From positions 2,418,001 to 2,482,000 of the forward strand of contig NZ_CP099567.1 in NCBI RefSeq assembly GCF_022530855.2: 64,000 nucleotides of DNA, read 5' to 3'. Source of the DNA: Candidatus Vondammii sp. HM_W22. Its GTDB lineage: Bacteria > Pseudomonadota > Gammaproteobacteria > Chromatiales > Chromatiaceae. Shown piece by piece: positions 38,137 to 47,394 of the stretch (the stretch's first letter is position 1; every line of letters starts with the position of its first letter). Under the pieces are notes generated by a model. That model had not been told where the DNA came from, did not search any database, and worked only from the letters and a program-made list of their open reading frames with translations. A program made the translations under genes and the position numbers.

Positions 38137-38685
38137 TGGGTAGCGCCTCTACAAGCAGGTAATCATCTTCGTGGTCCTTACCGATCTCTGGTGCATATCC
38201 GAGATAGAGTTCTGTGGGTACAACCCCATCACTGTCCCAGACAGATTCACCGACGCGTACTTTCTGCCGCCAGAGCACAGCCCAGCCCAGAGCGCCACAC
38301 CGTGGCAATCAATGTCGCCGCTGTAGAGATTGTCTGCACGTAACCGCTCCGGTGCTCCTACGTCAGGCAGGCCCCAGCGATTGGCACGTACCTTCAGCAG
38401 TAGCGTTTGGGCGATGACTCTGGCTGCTTCTCCGCGCGGCAACCTGGCTCCATCACGGGTAATGATGTAGGCGACGATTTGCAGCTCACAATCGATTTCG
38501 TTCGTGCCGGGGTCAGCGACGGCAGGTGCGTGTGTGGCAATGCGGCGTAACTCCTCCAGACCAAAGCGTCCATCGTGCACCTCACACTGGCGCAGTTCCG
38601 GCAGGCAGGCCGAGAAGTCATTGCGCACAGCCTTTAATACCAAGTTCATGCTCAATGGGGTTTCGGATGTAACAACCGCAGACAT
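38126..38685 (-). pseudogene. Mu gp37-like protein (DUF1834), frameshifted
   Basis: Head-tail joining region protein of Mu-like phages. From ATG 38685 it reads NLVLKAVRNDFSACLPELRQ...IVAYIITRDG...LLLKVRANRWGLPDVGAPER to about 38290, where the frame shifts; the normal C-terminus VGESVWDSDGVVPTELYLGY...GKDHEDDYLLVEALPNEL is in another frame ending at 38126. One indel. Confidence 0.82.
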
Positions 38686-39103
38686 CAGATGAAGCTCGTC
38701 TCTTTGCGGTTGAATACATTGCCACCGCTTTGCATCTGGGCCGTGTTATTGCTGGTCGGTTTGGCGCGGCGCTATCAATACCAATTGAGTTTTTCCCAGA
38801 GGCGACACCTTCGAGAAACTTCACGGCATTTTTATATCGCTCGGTTATATGGAGGGTGGCGTTATCGTCATAGAGGTAGTAGCGGGCAATATCGCAGGCA
38901 CGGTGCTCCAGCAGCTCCGGTACAGGGTGAATGGGCAAAGAGAACCTGCCGCCCAGGTAACCGTCGATCTCACCCTTTGCGTCACTGATGGCACGGTTCA
39001 ATACATCGGTATTGATCTTGCCTATGCCAGCGTGATCGGTAAGGCTGATCATCTCATCTTCACTGAAACGATCAATTAAATCCTGTTGCGTGCAGTAGCT
39101 CAT
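38685..39103 (-). pseudogene. Mu gp36-like protein (DUF1320), frameshifted near the end
   Basis: From ATG 39103 (MSYCTQQDLIDRFSEDEMIS) with IDGYLGGRFSLPIHPVPELL and DIARYYLYDD, a typical DUF1320 head-completion protein. Near 38750 one base is lost: the proper C-terminus NTAQMQSGGNVFNRKETSFI ends at 38685 in another frame, where its TGA overlaps the next ATG. The longer frame upstream to 39172 is not expected. Confidence 0.82.
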
Positions 39104-39172
39104 TAAATATCCTGGCGGCCTTATGCTCTTTGTGTCGCAGATTGGTGTTGAACGTTGCCGAATCAAATTCAA

Positions 39173-39417
39173 TTACAGCCGTTCGACAATAAACTCAGCA
39201 TCACTTTGTAGTTGCGCAAGCTGCTGCTTTGTCAGCGCGTCATGCTTCAGGCGTGTGGTACCCGACCAGACACGGCCGACACGGCGAAAGCCATCTGTTT
39301 TAACGGTGATACGAAAACCACCGGTCGCTCTCTTGGTGGTTGTTGGTTTGGTCGCGACACGCTTTTTCACCGCCTTTTTTTTACCGTGATGGCAGAGTTC
39401 TGATTGACGTCTGTCAT
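39173..39417 (-). pseudogene. HI1506/Mu gp35-like protein, probable homopolymer frameshift
   Basis: The C-terminal half (GGFRITVKTDGFRRVGRVWS...LTKQQLAQLQSDAEFIVERL) is that of the HI1506-related proteins next to Mu-like capsid genes. The likely start is ATG 39417 (MTDVNQNSAITVKKK), which joins the rest only if the run of eight A at about 39375 gains one base. Otherwise the frame is open from 39472 without a good start. A sequencing error is quite possible here. Confidence 0.65.
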
Positions 39418-39459
39418 TTAAATCACCTTTGAATAAATTGGTGCTGTCTTGTGAATGCC

Positions 39460-39480
39460 CCCCCTCAATCAATGAGGGGG
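39460..39480 (-). terminator. hairpin after the capsid gene
   Basis: A seven-base GC-rich stem (CCCCCTC / GAGGGGG) with a seven-base loop just downstream of the capsid stop. There is no T run, so it may attenuate or mark a processing site rather than terminate. Confidence 0.5.
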
Positions 39481-39505
39481 AGTGCTTTAGGCTTTCCGTA
39501 TCTGC

Positions 39506-40410
39506 TTAACCTGCTCCGGTGCTGCCGAAGCTGAGCTGCCAGAAACCGTAGACACCCGTGGCTCGCGCCTCGGCACCAAACTTGAACTCGCCCTTGTTGA
39601 AGACATCGTCGTTTTCCATGTATGTCTGAAAGACAAACGTGGGCTTCTTTCGCATCTGTACGATGAAGGGTTTTACTTTCTTGCTAGTGACGTGGAGGAA
39701 CCAGGCGGTACACTGGTCAGGCCGGGATTGACCTTGACCTTTGCCGTGCCCTGATAGGGGTTAGGCCCGCCATCTTCAAGCTTGTCTTTCTCCAGCAGCT
39801 TTTTGGCAATCGCTTCCAGCGCCGGTGGAACTTCAAGCGTGTCCGGAACCAAGCGCAATGGCATGCCTTCATCATCGGTGAACTTCATAATGGCTGTGCG
39901 GGCCGCACCGTAACCGGCGGCGGCGGCGGCAGGCGTTGCCGACGAGAGTGCTGCTGTGCCTCTATTGCTGACAGAGGCTTCTTTAACTTCATGGTCAGTA
40001 TCGTAGAAGTACTGACCATCGATACCTTTTTCGCTAAAGGCGTTGTTTTTCAGATCATCGGAGATGATGTCATTAAGCTCTCCGGCAGACTCCCTGGCAC
40101 TGGTGGCCTGGATGTTATAGATACCGAGCTTGTCATCATCGATATGATTGCGTTTCACCGCAATGGTTGTCTCCCAGTCCTCGTTCTTTTTGTAGTACTT
40201 GCCCAGCTCAAGAGACTTGAAATTCTTGTCACCAAACCACTTCCGGAAACGTGGAAAACGGGACAACCAGGCATAGTCCTCACCCTCGCCGGTCGAAGGG
40301 ATCTCCATGGTGGTGTCTTGCCAAGTGCCTGGTTCGGCTTTCAAGGCATTGTTAAAGAGGGTTTTAAGGCCGGTAAAAATCGAGTTAAGGCTCGACTTGT
40401 TGACCAGCAT
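39506..40410 (-). pseudogene. Mu-like major capsid protein (gpT), frameshifted
   Basis: Major head subunit of the Mu gpT family. From ATG 40410 (MLVNKSSLNSIFTGLKTLFN) through EIPSTGEGEDYAWLSRFPRF, KNFKSLELGKYYKKNEDWE and GMPLRLVPDTLEVPPALEAI; near 39715 the frame shifts, and CTAWFLHVTSKKVKPFIVQ...FGAEARATGVYGFWQLSFGS ends at 39506. The frame upstream of 40410 (to 40557) runs through only about 120 bases of phage sequence before IS3 copy 1 begins at 40531, so all head genes normally 5' of gpT (portal, protease, scaffold) are absent. Confidence 0.87.
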
Positions 40411-40604
40411 GCCAGCGAAGCCCAGGAAGCCAAGATCCTCCAGGATGATGTTGCTGTAACCAGCACCGATGGCGAGCGGCTCGGTGCTTACCGGTAGGGC
40501 CACCAAACAGGCGACCAGGGCGACTCCAATTGACCTTTCCCCCAGAAATAGAGCCATGACAAGGATGAGATTTCCAATTAGTCTGTGTATTAGGAGATCT
40601 CAAG

Positions 40605-40871
40605 ATGAAGAAGAAGCGTTACAGAGAAGAGCAAATTATTGGTGCCATCAAGCAGCATGAGTCAGGGGTAAAAATTGATGACATTTGTCGTCAGTTCGGC
40701 ATTTCAACCGGGTGCTTTTATAACTGGCGAAGCAAATACGCCGGGATGGATGTCTCAGAAGCCAAACGGCTCAAAGAGCTTGAAAGCGAAAACAACAAGC
40801 TTAAGAAGTTACTTGCCGAGAAAATGCTTGAAGCTGAGTCGATGAAGGATGTGCTCTCAAAAAAGTGGTAA
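40605..40871 (+). CDS. IS3-family OrfA
   Basis: DNA-binding half of the transposase, 88 residues: YREEQIIGAIKQHESG, helix-turn-helix DICRQFGISTGCFYNWRSKY, leucine-zipper-like ELESENNKLKKLLAEKM. The end contains TCA AAA AAG TGG TAA; A AAA AAG is the usual IS3 slippery heptamer for making the OrfAB fusion. Confidence 0.93.
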   Translation: MKKKRYREEQIIGAIKQHESGVKIDDICRQFGISTGCFYNWRSKYAGMDVSEAKRLKELESENNKLKKLLAEKMLEAESMKDVLSKKW

Positions 40872-41683
40872 AGCCTGCTGATAGAAAACAAATCGTGAGC
40901 TACCTTAAGTCGCGGTTCAAATTAAGTGAGCGTAGAGCTTGCCAATTAGTAGGCTTAAGTAGAACCGCTTTTCGGTACCTTACTCAATGGGGAAAAGATG
41001 AGCCTCTACGCAAACGGTTACTTGAGCTGGCAAAAAAGCATCCGAGTTATGGTTATTTGTTTTTACATGGCCTCCTGAGAGGAGAGGGGCTTGTGAAAAA
41101 CAAGAAGCGGACCTACCGAGTCTATAACGAAGAAGGTCTTCAAGTGAGGACTAAAAAACGCAAGAAGATAATACGACCAAGAATGCCAATGATTATGCCC
41201 ATTGGTAAAAATATACGCTGGTCAATGGATTTTGTCAGTGATCAGTTGGCTAATGGTCGCCGCTTTCGAGTATTTAATGTGATTGATGATTACTCAAGAG
41301 AAGTTATTGGCCAGCTCTCTGACTTCTCGATCAATGGTCACCAGGTCGCTCGTTTTTTAACTCAGGTGATTGAGCTAAGGAGCGCTCCGGATCAAATAAT
41401 CTGAGACAACGGTACTGAGTTTACTAGCAAGGCGATGTTCTACTGGCAAAAAGAAAGTGGCGTTAAGCTAGGTTTTATTCAGCCAGGTAAGCCTACTCAG
41501 AATGCGTTTGTAGAAAGCTTAAACGGTAAATTCAGAAATGAATGCTTAAATCAGCATTGGTTCAGGTCCATTGATGACGCTAGACATGAAATTGATCAAT
41601 GGCGAGAGCACTACAATCACGTGCGGCCTCATAGCGCATTAAATTATTTGTCACCTGTCGCCTTTGTGAATAGGGCCGCTTAG
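40865..41683 (+). pseudogene. IS3-family OrfB with a nonsense codon
   Basis: Catalytic half of the transposase, identical to copy 2 except for a few residues. A TGA at 41402-41404 replaces the Cys just before the second catalytic Asp (QII*DNGTEF, where copy 2 has QIICDNGTEF). The product stops before two of the three catalytic residues, so copy 1 cannot transpose by itself; copy 2 could serve it in trans. Confidence 0.92.
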
Positions 41684-41731
41684 AATGAATTATCTCATCC
41701 AAGTCTTGGTATTAAGATGGGGGGAAGGTCA

Positions 41732-42084
41732 AGGATTTGTATTTCTAATTTTGCAGCTTATATAGTCATTATTATGTCGCTAAAGACATCGGGTGTGGCA
41801 GCTCATACCTGAACTGACAGGTCAGTGAGTTACTTCAGATAAGGCCTGACATTTGTAAATGTCTTAGATATGCACATTATTGACTATGATGCTGATAGAC
41901 AGAATCTCTGATTATAATTCGAATAGATCTATAATAGCGTTTTCCATAATCGGCATATTTATAGCAAGCATAGCGAATGAAAATTCATCAGAGTTTATGG
42001 TCTTGTATGTTTAATTATTCACCGAATTTCCAGATCCTTATCCGAGCATAAACTTTAAACACAGGATCTGTAAATCTGTAGTAC
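41732..42084. other. AT-rich stretch without a gene
   Basis: About 350 bases of low-GC sequence between IS3 copy 1 and the ATPase gene. I see no coding frame or RNA gene; a 16-base palindrome GACATTTGTAAATGTC lies near 41848. The composition resembles the ATPase gene next to it, so the two probably arrived together. Confidence 0.5.
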
Positions 42085-43296
42085 TTATTCCTTATTTTTG
42101 TTAAAATCAGGAGTAGTCATAGAGTTATCTGGCGATGTAAGTTGCTTTATTAGTTGTGATGGATTGGATATCTCCATATCTTTTGCTAGCGAATAAATTG
42201 GTTCTGAAGAGATTTCGTTAGCCGATTCCTCAGCGAAAAATTTGAGTAATATTTCTCTTTGTGGTGAGTTCTTTACTGATTCATGATATACGTTTTCAAA
42301 TATATTGGTTAAACGACCTGCAGCAATATTATTTGACAAGGTTTCAATATCGTTCATTGAAACTCTTGAGCTATTACGCTCATATGCCAGAAGCATAGCC
42401 TCCTTACCAAGTAAATGAACAAAATAGGGAAAACCTTCGGACTTTTCTCAAATTTCATTCATTGCTTCATCATCAAAAATAATCGCGCTGTCTACTTTAT
42501 ATTCGGCCCGCTTGATAATTTGCAATCGTTCAAGCTCTGGCATCAGAGGTATATCTATGAAATCAATTTGTCGGTTAATGGAGCTGTGATCTTTTACAAG
42601 TTCTGACATATTGCCTCCAATTCCTATTACTCCAAATTTAACGAAATCAGATGAGCATGCCTTAACAATCGAAGCAAAATCTATTTTATCTTTTATTGTA
42701 TCGAACTCGTCAATAAGTATTAGCAAGCCATCACGATCTTGATTATCTTTTCTTATTGTTCCTAGTAAAGCTCTAAATCATTGAATAAGATCATCAGATA
42801 CATATGGCACGAACTTTCTTTCTTCCTGTCATTTTTCGCCAATCTTAGCTCCAAAGAATCCTGCATTTCCGTCTACGCTTACAGTTATTTTAAATTCTTT
42901 GAGTTTTTTATCGCCTGACTTTGTCAAGGATAAAAGTGAATTGTTGTCATCATTGCCAAATAATATCCTCTTAAATAAATCTGCGATATTGTCAACAAAC
43001 CCATCGCTTTTATAATATAGGACGATAAAGTCAAAGTCCCTTCTTGGAAGTGTTTTTTCCAACCCTAATGAATGAGGAAGTGTCTTATCTCCTTCCGCAA
43101 TTAGTTGATGTGCTACAGAAGATTTACCAACACCGCGTAGTCCAAAAATCGCAAGGAAGCTTCCAGGGTTGATAAGTGCGTTTATTGATTTTCGAATTTC
43201 AGCTGATCTTCCAACAAATAATTTTGGGTCAAGAATTTCACGCGCAGGAGAAAATGCGGAATGTATTTGTCTTGTATCTAGTTCAGTAATATCCAT
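42085..43296 (-). pseudogene. AAA+/ORC-like P-loop ATPase with three in-frame TGA codons
   Basis: One continuous frame of about 404 codons, low in GC. Walker A is FGLRGVGKSSVAHQL, Walker B LLILIDEFDTIKDK, sensor-like FGVIGIGGNMSEL, then a winged-helix-like end after SEGFPYFVHLLGKEAMLLAY. Three stops interrupt it, all TGA: GEK*QEERKFV (42829), DLIQ*FRALLG (42778) and MNEI*EKSEGF (42448). The true end is TAA at 42085. No TGG codon occurs anywhere in the frame. Either three TGG-to-TGA (or CGA-to-TGA) mutations killed it, or it came from an organism reading TGA as Trp. Function unknown; such ATPases occur in mobile and defence islands. Confidence 0.75.
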
Positions 43297-43437
43297 TATT
43301 GATTGCTCTGATTTTTAGTTCAATGCCACTCTATGCGGAAATTTGGAGCGCTATCGAATAAATTATACGCATAAAAAGGGGTCAGACCCTGACCTTCCCC
43401 CCATCTTAATACCAAGACTTGGATGAGATAATTCATT

Positions 43438-44256
43438 CTAAGCGGCCCTATTCACAAAGGCCACAGGTGACAAATAATTTAATGCGCTATGAGGCCGCAC
43501 GTGATTGTAGTGCTCTCGCCATTGATCAATTTCATGTCTAGCGTCATCAATGGACCTGAACCAATGCTGATTTAAGCATTCATTTCTGAATTTACCGTTT
43601 AAGCTTTCTACAAACGCATTCTGAGTAGGCTTACCTGGCTGAATAAAACCTAGCTTAACGCCACTTTCTTTTTGCCAGTAGAACATCGCCTTGCTAGTAA
43701 ACTCAGTACCGTTGTCGCAGATTATTTGATCCGGAGCACTCCTTAGCTCAATCAGCTGAGTTAAAAAACGAGCGACCTGGTGACCATTGATCGAGAAGTC
43801 AGAGAGCTGGCCAATAACTTCTCTTGAGTAATCATCAATCACATTAAATACTCGAAAGCGGCGACCATTAGCCAACTGATCACTGACAAAATCCATTGAC
43901 CAGCGTATATTTTTACCAATGGGCATAATCATTGGCATTCTTGGTCGTATTATCTTCTTGCGTTTTTTAGTCCTCACTTGAAGACCTTCTTCGTTATAGA
44001 CTCGGTAGGTCCGCTTCTTGTTTTTCACAAGCCCCTCTCCTCTCAGGAGGCCATGTAAAAACAAATAACCATAACTCGGATGCTTCTTTGCCAGCTCAAG
44101 TAACCGTTTGCGTAGAGGCTCATCTTTTCCCCATTGAGTAACGTACCGAAAAGCGGTTCTACTTAAGCCTGCTAATTGGCAAGCTCTACGCTCACTTAAT
44201 TTGAATCGCGACTTAAGGTAGCTCACGATTTGTTTTCTATCAGCAGGCTTTACCAC
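43438..44256 (-). CDS. IS3-family OrfB transposase, intact
   Basis: 272 residues with the DDE catalytic core: IRWSMDFVSDQLANGRRFRV (D1), QIICDNGTEFTSKAMFYWQ (D2), NAFVESLNGKFRNECLNQHW (E). Begins seven bases inside the end of orfA in the -1 frame, so it is made as an OrfAB fusion. Apparently functional. Confidence 0.94.
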   Translation of the reverse strand: MVKPADRKQIVSYLKSRFKLSERRACQLAGLSRTAFRYVTQWGKDEPLRKRLLELAKKHPSYGYLFLHGLLRGEGLVKNKKRTYRVYNEEGLQVRTKKRKKIIRPRMPMIMPIGKNIRWSMDFVSDQLANGRRFRVFNVIDDYSREVIGQLSDFSINGHQVARFLTQLIELRSAPDQIICDNGTEFTSKAMFYWQKESGVKLGFIQPGKPTQNAFVESLNGKFRNECLNQHWFRSIDDARHEIDQWREHYNHVRPHSALNYLSPVAFVNRAA

Positions 44257-44516
44257 TTTTTTGAGAGCACATCCTTCATCGCCTCAGCTTCAAGCATTTT
44301 CTCGGCAAGTAACTTCTTAAGCTTGTTGTTTTCGCTTTCAAGCTCTTTGAGCCGTTTGGCTTCTGAGACATCCATGCCGGCGTACTTGCTTCGCCAGTTA
44401 TAAAAGCACCCGGTTGAAATGCCGAACTGACGACAAATGTCATCAACTTTTATCCCTGACTCATGCTGCTTGATGGCACCAATAATTTGCTCTTCTCTGT
44501 AACGCTTCTTCTTCAT
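44250..44516 (-). CDS. IS3-family OrfA, intact
   Basis: 88 residues, with two substitutions relative to copy 1 (Ile-Lys-Val for Val-Lys-Ile at residues 22-24, Ala for Ser at 79). Helix-turn-helix and leucine-zipper regions as in copy 1, and the same A AAA AAG slippery site at its end. Confidence 0.93.
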   Translation of the reverse strand: MKKKRYREEQIIGAIKQHESGIKVDDICRQFGISTGCFYNWRSKYAGMDVSEAKRLKELESENNKLKKLLAEKMLEAEAMKDVLSKKW

Positions 44517-44594
44517 CTTGAGATCTCCTAATACACAGACTAATTGGAAATCTCATCCTTGTCATGGCTCTATTTCTGGGGGAAAGGTCAACCC

Positions 44595-46086
44595 GAATGC
44601 TACTTACTTAAGTTTTTTGGGTTGGCCATTTTTCCGAATATTCTCTCGTGCAATAGCCCTTGGTTTGGTAAGTAGCGGGAATTGTCTGGGTCTTCGTTTT
44701 ATAGCTCGCGGCTCCATACGTCCCGGTTGTTTTCCAACTTGCTGCGGTGCAATGAGGATAAAAAGGCCATCAATTTTATCGATGTCGTAACGACCGCTTT
44801 TTTGCCACACAATCCATAGCTGCAAAGTATGCTTGAAGCTAAGTTGTCGAGGAATGATGTCAGCCAGTAATGCCGCCTGAGCCATCAGTAAACGGATCAA
44901 ATTGTAAGCCAAAAGATAGACCCACAGCTCTTTTTCCGCCATTTCCGGTGTGCGACAACTTAATGTTTCCATTCCCAGAGTGGTCTTGATGTTGCGTATA
45001 TCTAACTCTACCTGCCAACGGTTCCGATAGAGTGCCTTCAGGGCGGCTTTGCTCGTACTTTTTGAGCAAAGTAGTGTTGTCACCAGGATCTTACCGCCAG
45101 CACGCAACTCCCGCACTTTCAATCTATCGGGGGGTTTGATCATACTCTGCCTGACTCATCCAGTCGGGTTTGACTTTTGGCTTGTCTATTTCGATAAGAT
45201 GATCTCGCGGGCCCAGACGCTCTCCTTGACGAAAATCCATGCTGCGTCGCCGTGAACCATATTGCTCGAAAACGCCATCCACTCCTTTGGCCTGAAGAGC
45301 ACACAACAGAAAATAGGTGGCATAAAAAGCATCCCCCAGAAAGATATCACCAGCGTCCAGGGTGCCAGGCATGGTTCCAGGCAATGACTGCTCATCGCTT
45401 CCTTTTCCGCGACAAGGTCCCAATGCTGCATCAAGTACAGCACCGCTGGCGAGGCAGACGATACCAACCACCCGGCAAAGAGGGAAACCCAATCCGGGTT
45501 GCTGGCTACGGGGTTGAGGATAGACCGCCTGGTTCTCTTCTGTATCGAGCAACGTAACGGTAGCGCCATCCACCAGTCTGACCGGTCGTCCCCGCCAGTG
45601 CCAGGAATCCGGGGTGTGCTCAGTCATCATACGCCCCGTGTAACGGGCTAGCGTAGAGACCATGTCCAATGGCAGCCGTTTCCGTGCGCGCTCCCGTATG
45701 CGTACTACAGATTGGCAGCTCACCCATCAATCGTTTGACTGCAGCAGCATCAACTATGTTCTGGCAAGAACGATCAGCACTCATTGCTTGAGCCAGAAAC
45801 ACCGATAACGTCTCTGTTGGCGGAAACAGCCTTTCCCGATGTTCCGGTAGCAACGATTCGACTTGATTGAGAAACTCTGGGCCGGTTAGCAGATTAAAGA
45901 AAGCATAGGAATCACTGGCTGTAGTGTAGGTTGTGATACCTTTTTGTTGATGTATGCAGGCGCGTTGATCAGGATGCATTAAGGCTGGTTCCCCGGTTGA
46001 TGGTTTGGTGATTAGCATCTTATCACCTGAACCAGCCTTTTTTTATTCGTTATATCAGCAGGTTATTGCTTAAGTAAGTAGCATTC
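44595..46086 (-). mobile_element. IS4-family element with dead transposase
   Basis: Bounded by the inverted repeat GAATGCTACTTACTTAAG (44595-44612) and CTTAAGTAAGTAGCATTC (46069-46086), about 1.49 kb. Its right end sits inside the 3' part of the ATPase gene at 46050-47385, cutting off that gene's C-terminus. No target duplication is evident on the two flanks. Confidence 0.88.
44604..46018 (-). pseudogene. IS4-family transposase, two frameshifts
   Basis: From ATG 46018 (MLITKPSTGEPALMHPDQRA); the frame shifts near 45710 into VVRIRERARKRLPLDMVSTL and again near 45130 into LKVRELRAGGKILVTTLL. Catalytic features remain: VRLVDGATVTLLDT (D1), IFLGDAFYATYF (D2) and the YREK signature YRNRWQVELDIRNIK. 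The C-terminus ends RENIRKNGQPKKLK at the inverted repeat. Not functional as read. Confidence 0.88.
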
Positions 46087-47385
46087 GTCCCTGTATTGTT
46101 TTTAAGGACATGATGAATATCTAACCTTGCTTCACTCTCTGAAAACGTAATTAGTCCAGATGAAAGGGATTTTATGACATCTGACTTATTAATTTTTTTG
46201 ACAGCTATCTGAGTACCATCGAGATCGAACAGGTTTATGACGCTTTCTGGCGCACTCGATATAGTTGATGCGCTATGACTACTCAACAGAACGTCATTTT
46301 TCTTTGAAGCTGCTTCGGTAATTTCAAATACCTGCTTAAGGAAATCGAACTGCCACTCTGGGTGAAGGAACGAATCGGGCTCGTCGAGCAGGATGATGTA
46401 ATTGCGGTCCTTGAACAGTTCGACGATGGAGTAGATGTACACAGACTGAAACTGTCCGTCGCTAAAATAGGCAATGGTGGCCTCTACGCCCCCGGTCAAT
46501 TGCAGCGGGATTGAGATCTTCGCCAGCATGCCCGCGTTTTCAGGTTGTCGAACTATCGAAACAGCTCCTGGGAGCTGTGGTCAGTGAATTCCTCACAAAT
46601 TTTATGCCATATCAAAGTAGAGGATGTAGTGATCACCGGAAGCAAAATAGCCCTCGGAGCGCAGCGGCCCACCGGTGGCGGTACTGGTGCAACCATATAA
46701 TCTGTCCAAAAAAGGTTTTGGTGATTCCTTGGGCTGCCAGTAACGGTCAGTTTCGTCGTTGTTTTCGATATTAAAGTGGGAATCGGTGGCGTATGCAGGC
46801 CGCTCCAGCACCAGCCGCACTTCCTGTGCAATCATTTCGATGCCAAGTTTCTTACAGACGAACTGCCGTGCCTTGCAGGCATCTGGCTGCATTAGCAGCA
46901 CCGCCAAGAGCAGCTCTTTGTATCCCGGACCGACTCCAATAAAGTAGCGAGCCTCATCAAAATCGGCACGCTTGATACGTTTACCGAAAGCGACCTCGTG
47001 CTGTTCAACCAGGCCCGCAACGGTGTCATTGTGGCCTGAGTAGTAGATAAGAACATTATCGGGGAGTGATGTCTGGCCGACAGTTTTTCTTAGTCTACCA
47101 TTGATTATCAAGGAGAGAAGCATCATCAATTTCACCCCAACTCCACTCTACCTTGATTGCCTTCTCGTCGAGTTCATATTCAATACGGTAACTGAAACCT
47201 AAATCATCCTTATCACGGTCATATTCGGCAATATGCCGGAAAATCTCGATCAGCGCTTCAAACAAGTTGGACTTCCCGGTGCCATTCTTACCGACAAAGA
47301 CATCGACGAAACTATTGTCGTCGAAACTCAGAGTGAATTCCCGGAGGTTTTTATACTTGCCAATATAGACAGATTTCAGCCGCAT
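46050..47385 (-). pseudogene. AAA-type ATPase, possibly restriction-associated, broken and cut by the IS4 element
   Basis: From ATG 47385, behind a good ribosome site (GGGAGAGGC), the frame reads MRLKSVYIGKYKNLREFTLS, Walker A FVGKNGTGKSNLFEAL. It shifts near 47105 (NGRLRKTVGQTSLPDNVLIY), near 46605 (CEEFTDHSSQELFR), has a TAG at about 46550 and shifts again near 46535, then Walker B YIILLDEPDSFLHPEWQFDF and the switch His in LLSSHSAST. The C-terminus is lost to the IS4 element. This RecF/SMC-like layout is shared by ATPases of restriction and other defence systems; which one is uncertain. Confidence 0.78.
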
Positions 47386-47394
47386 TGCCTCTCC

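Larger units (their letters stand above)
40531..41731 (+). mobile_element. IS3-family element (IS407-like), copy 1
   Basis: A 1201-base element bounded by TGACCTTTCCCCC (40531) and its imperfect inverse GGGGGGAAGGTCA (ends 41731). It carries orfA and orfB. The flanks (CAAT on the left, AGGA on the right) are not a target duplication, so sequence beside this copy has been rearranged since insertion. It is nearly identical to copy 2 in opposite orientation. Confidence 0.93.
43390..44590 (-). mobile_element. IS3-family element (IS407-like), copy 2, with target duplication
   Basis: A 1201-base copy in reverse orientation, from TGACCTTCCCCCC at 43390 to GGGGGAAAGGTCA at 44590. It is flanked by the direct repeat ACCC (43386-43389 and 44591-44594), the 4-base duplication expected of the IS407 group, so it is a relatively clean insertion. 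It lies just outside the left end of the IS4-family element. Confidence 0.95.

Noticed and set aside
43376-43392. GGGGTCAGACCC as a RAYT/REP palindrome
   Set aside because: The sequence is only a partial palindrome interrupted by the IS3 insertion; no second copy or RAYT gene is seen here.
40531-44590. Composite transposon formed by the two IS3 copies
   Set aside because: Copy 2 has its own 4-base duplication on both sides and copy 1 has none, so the copies moved separately; the pair does not share outer duplicates.
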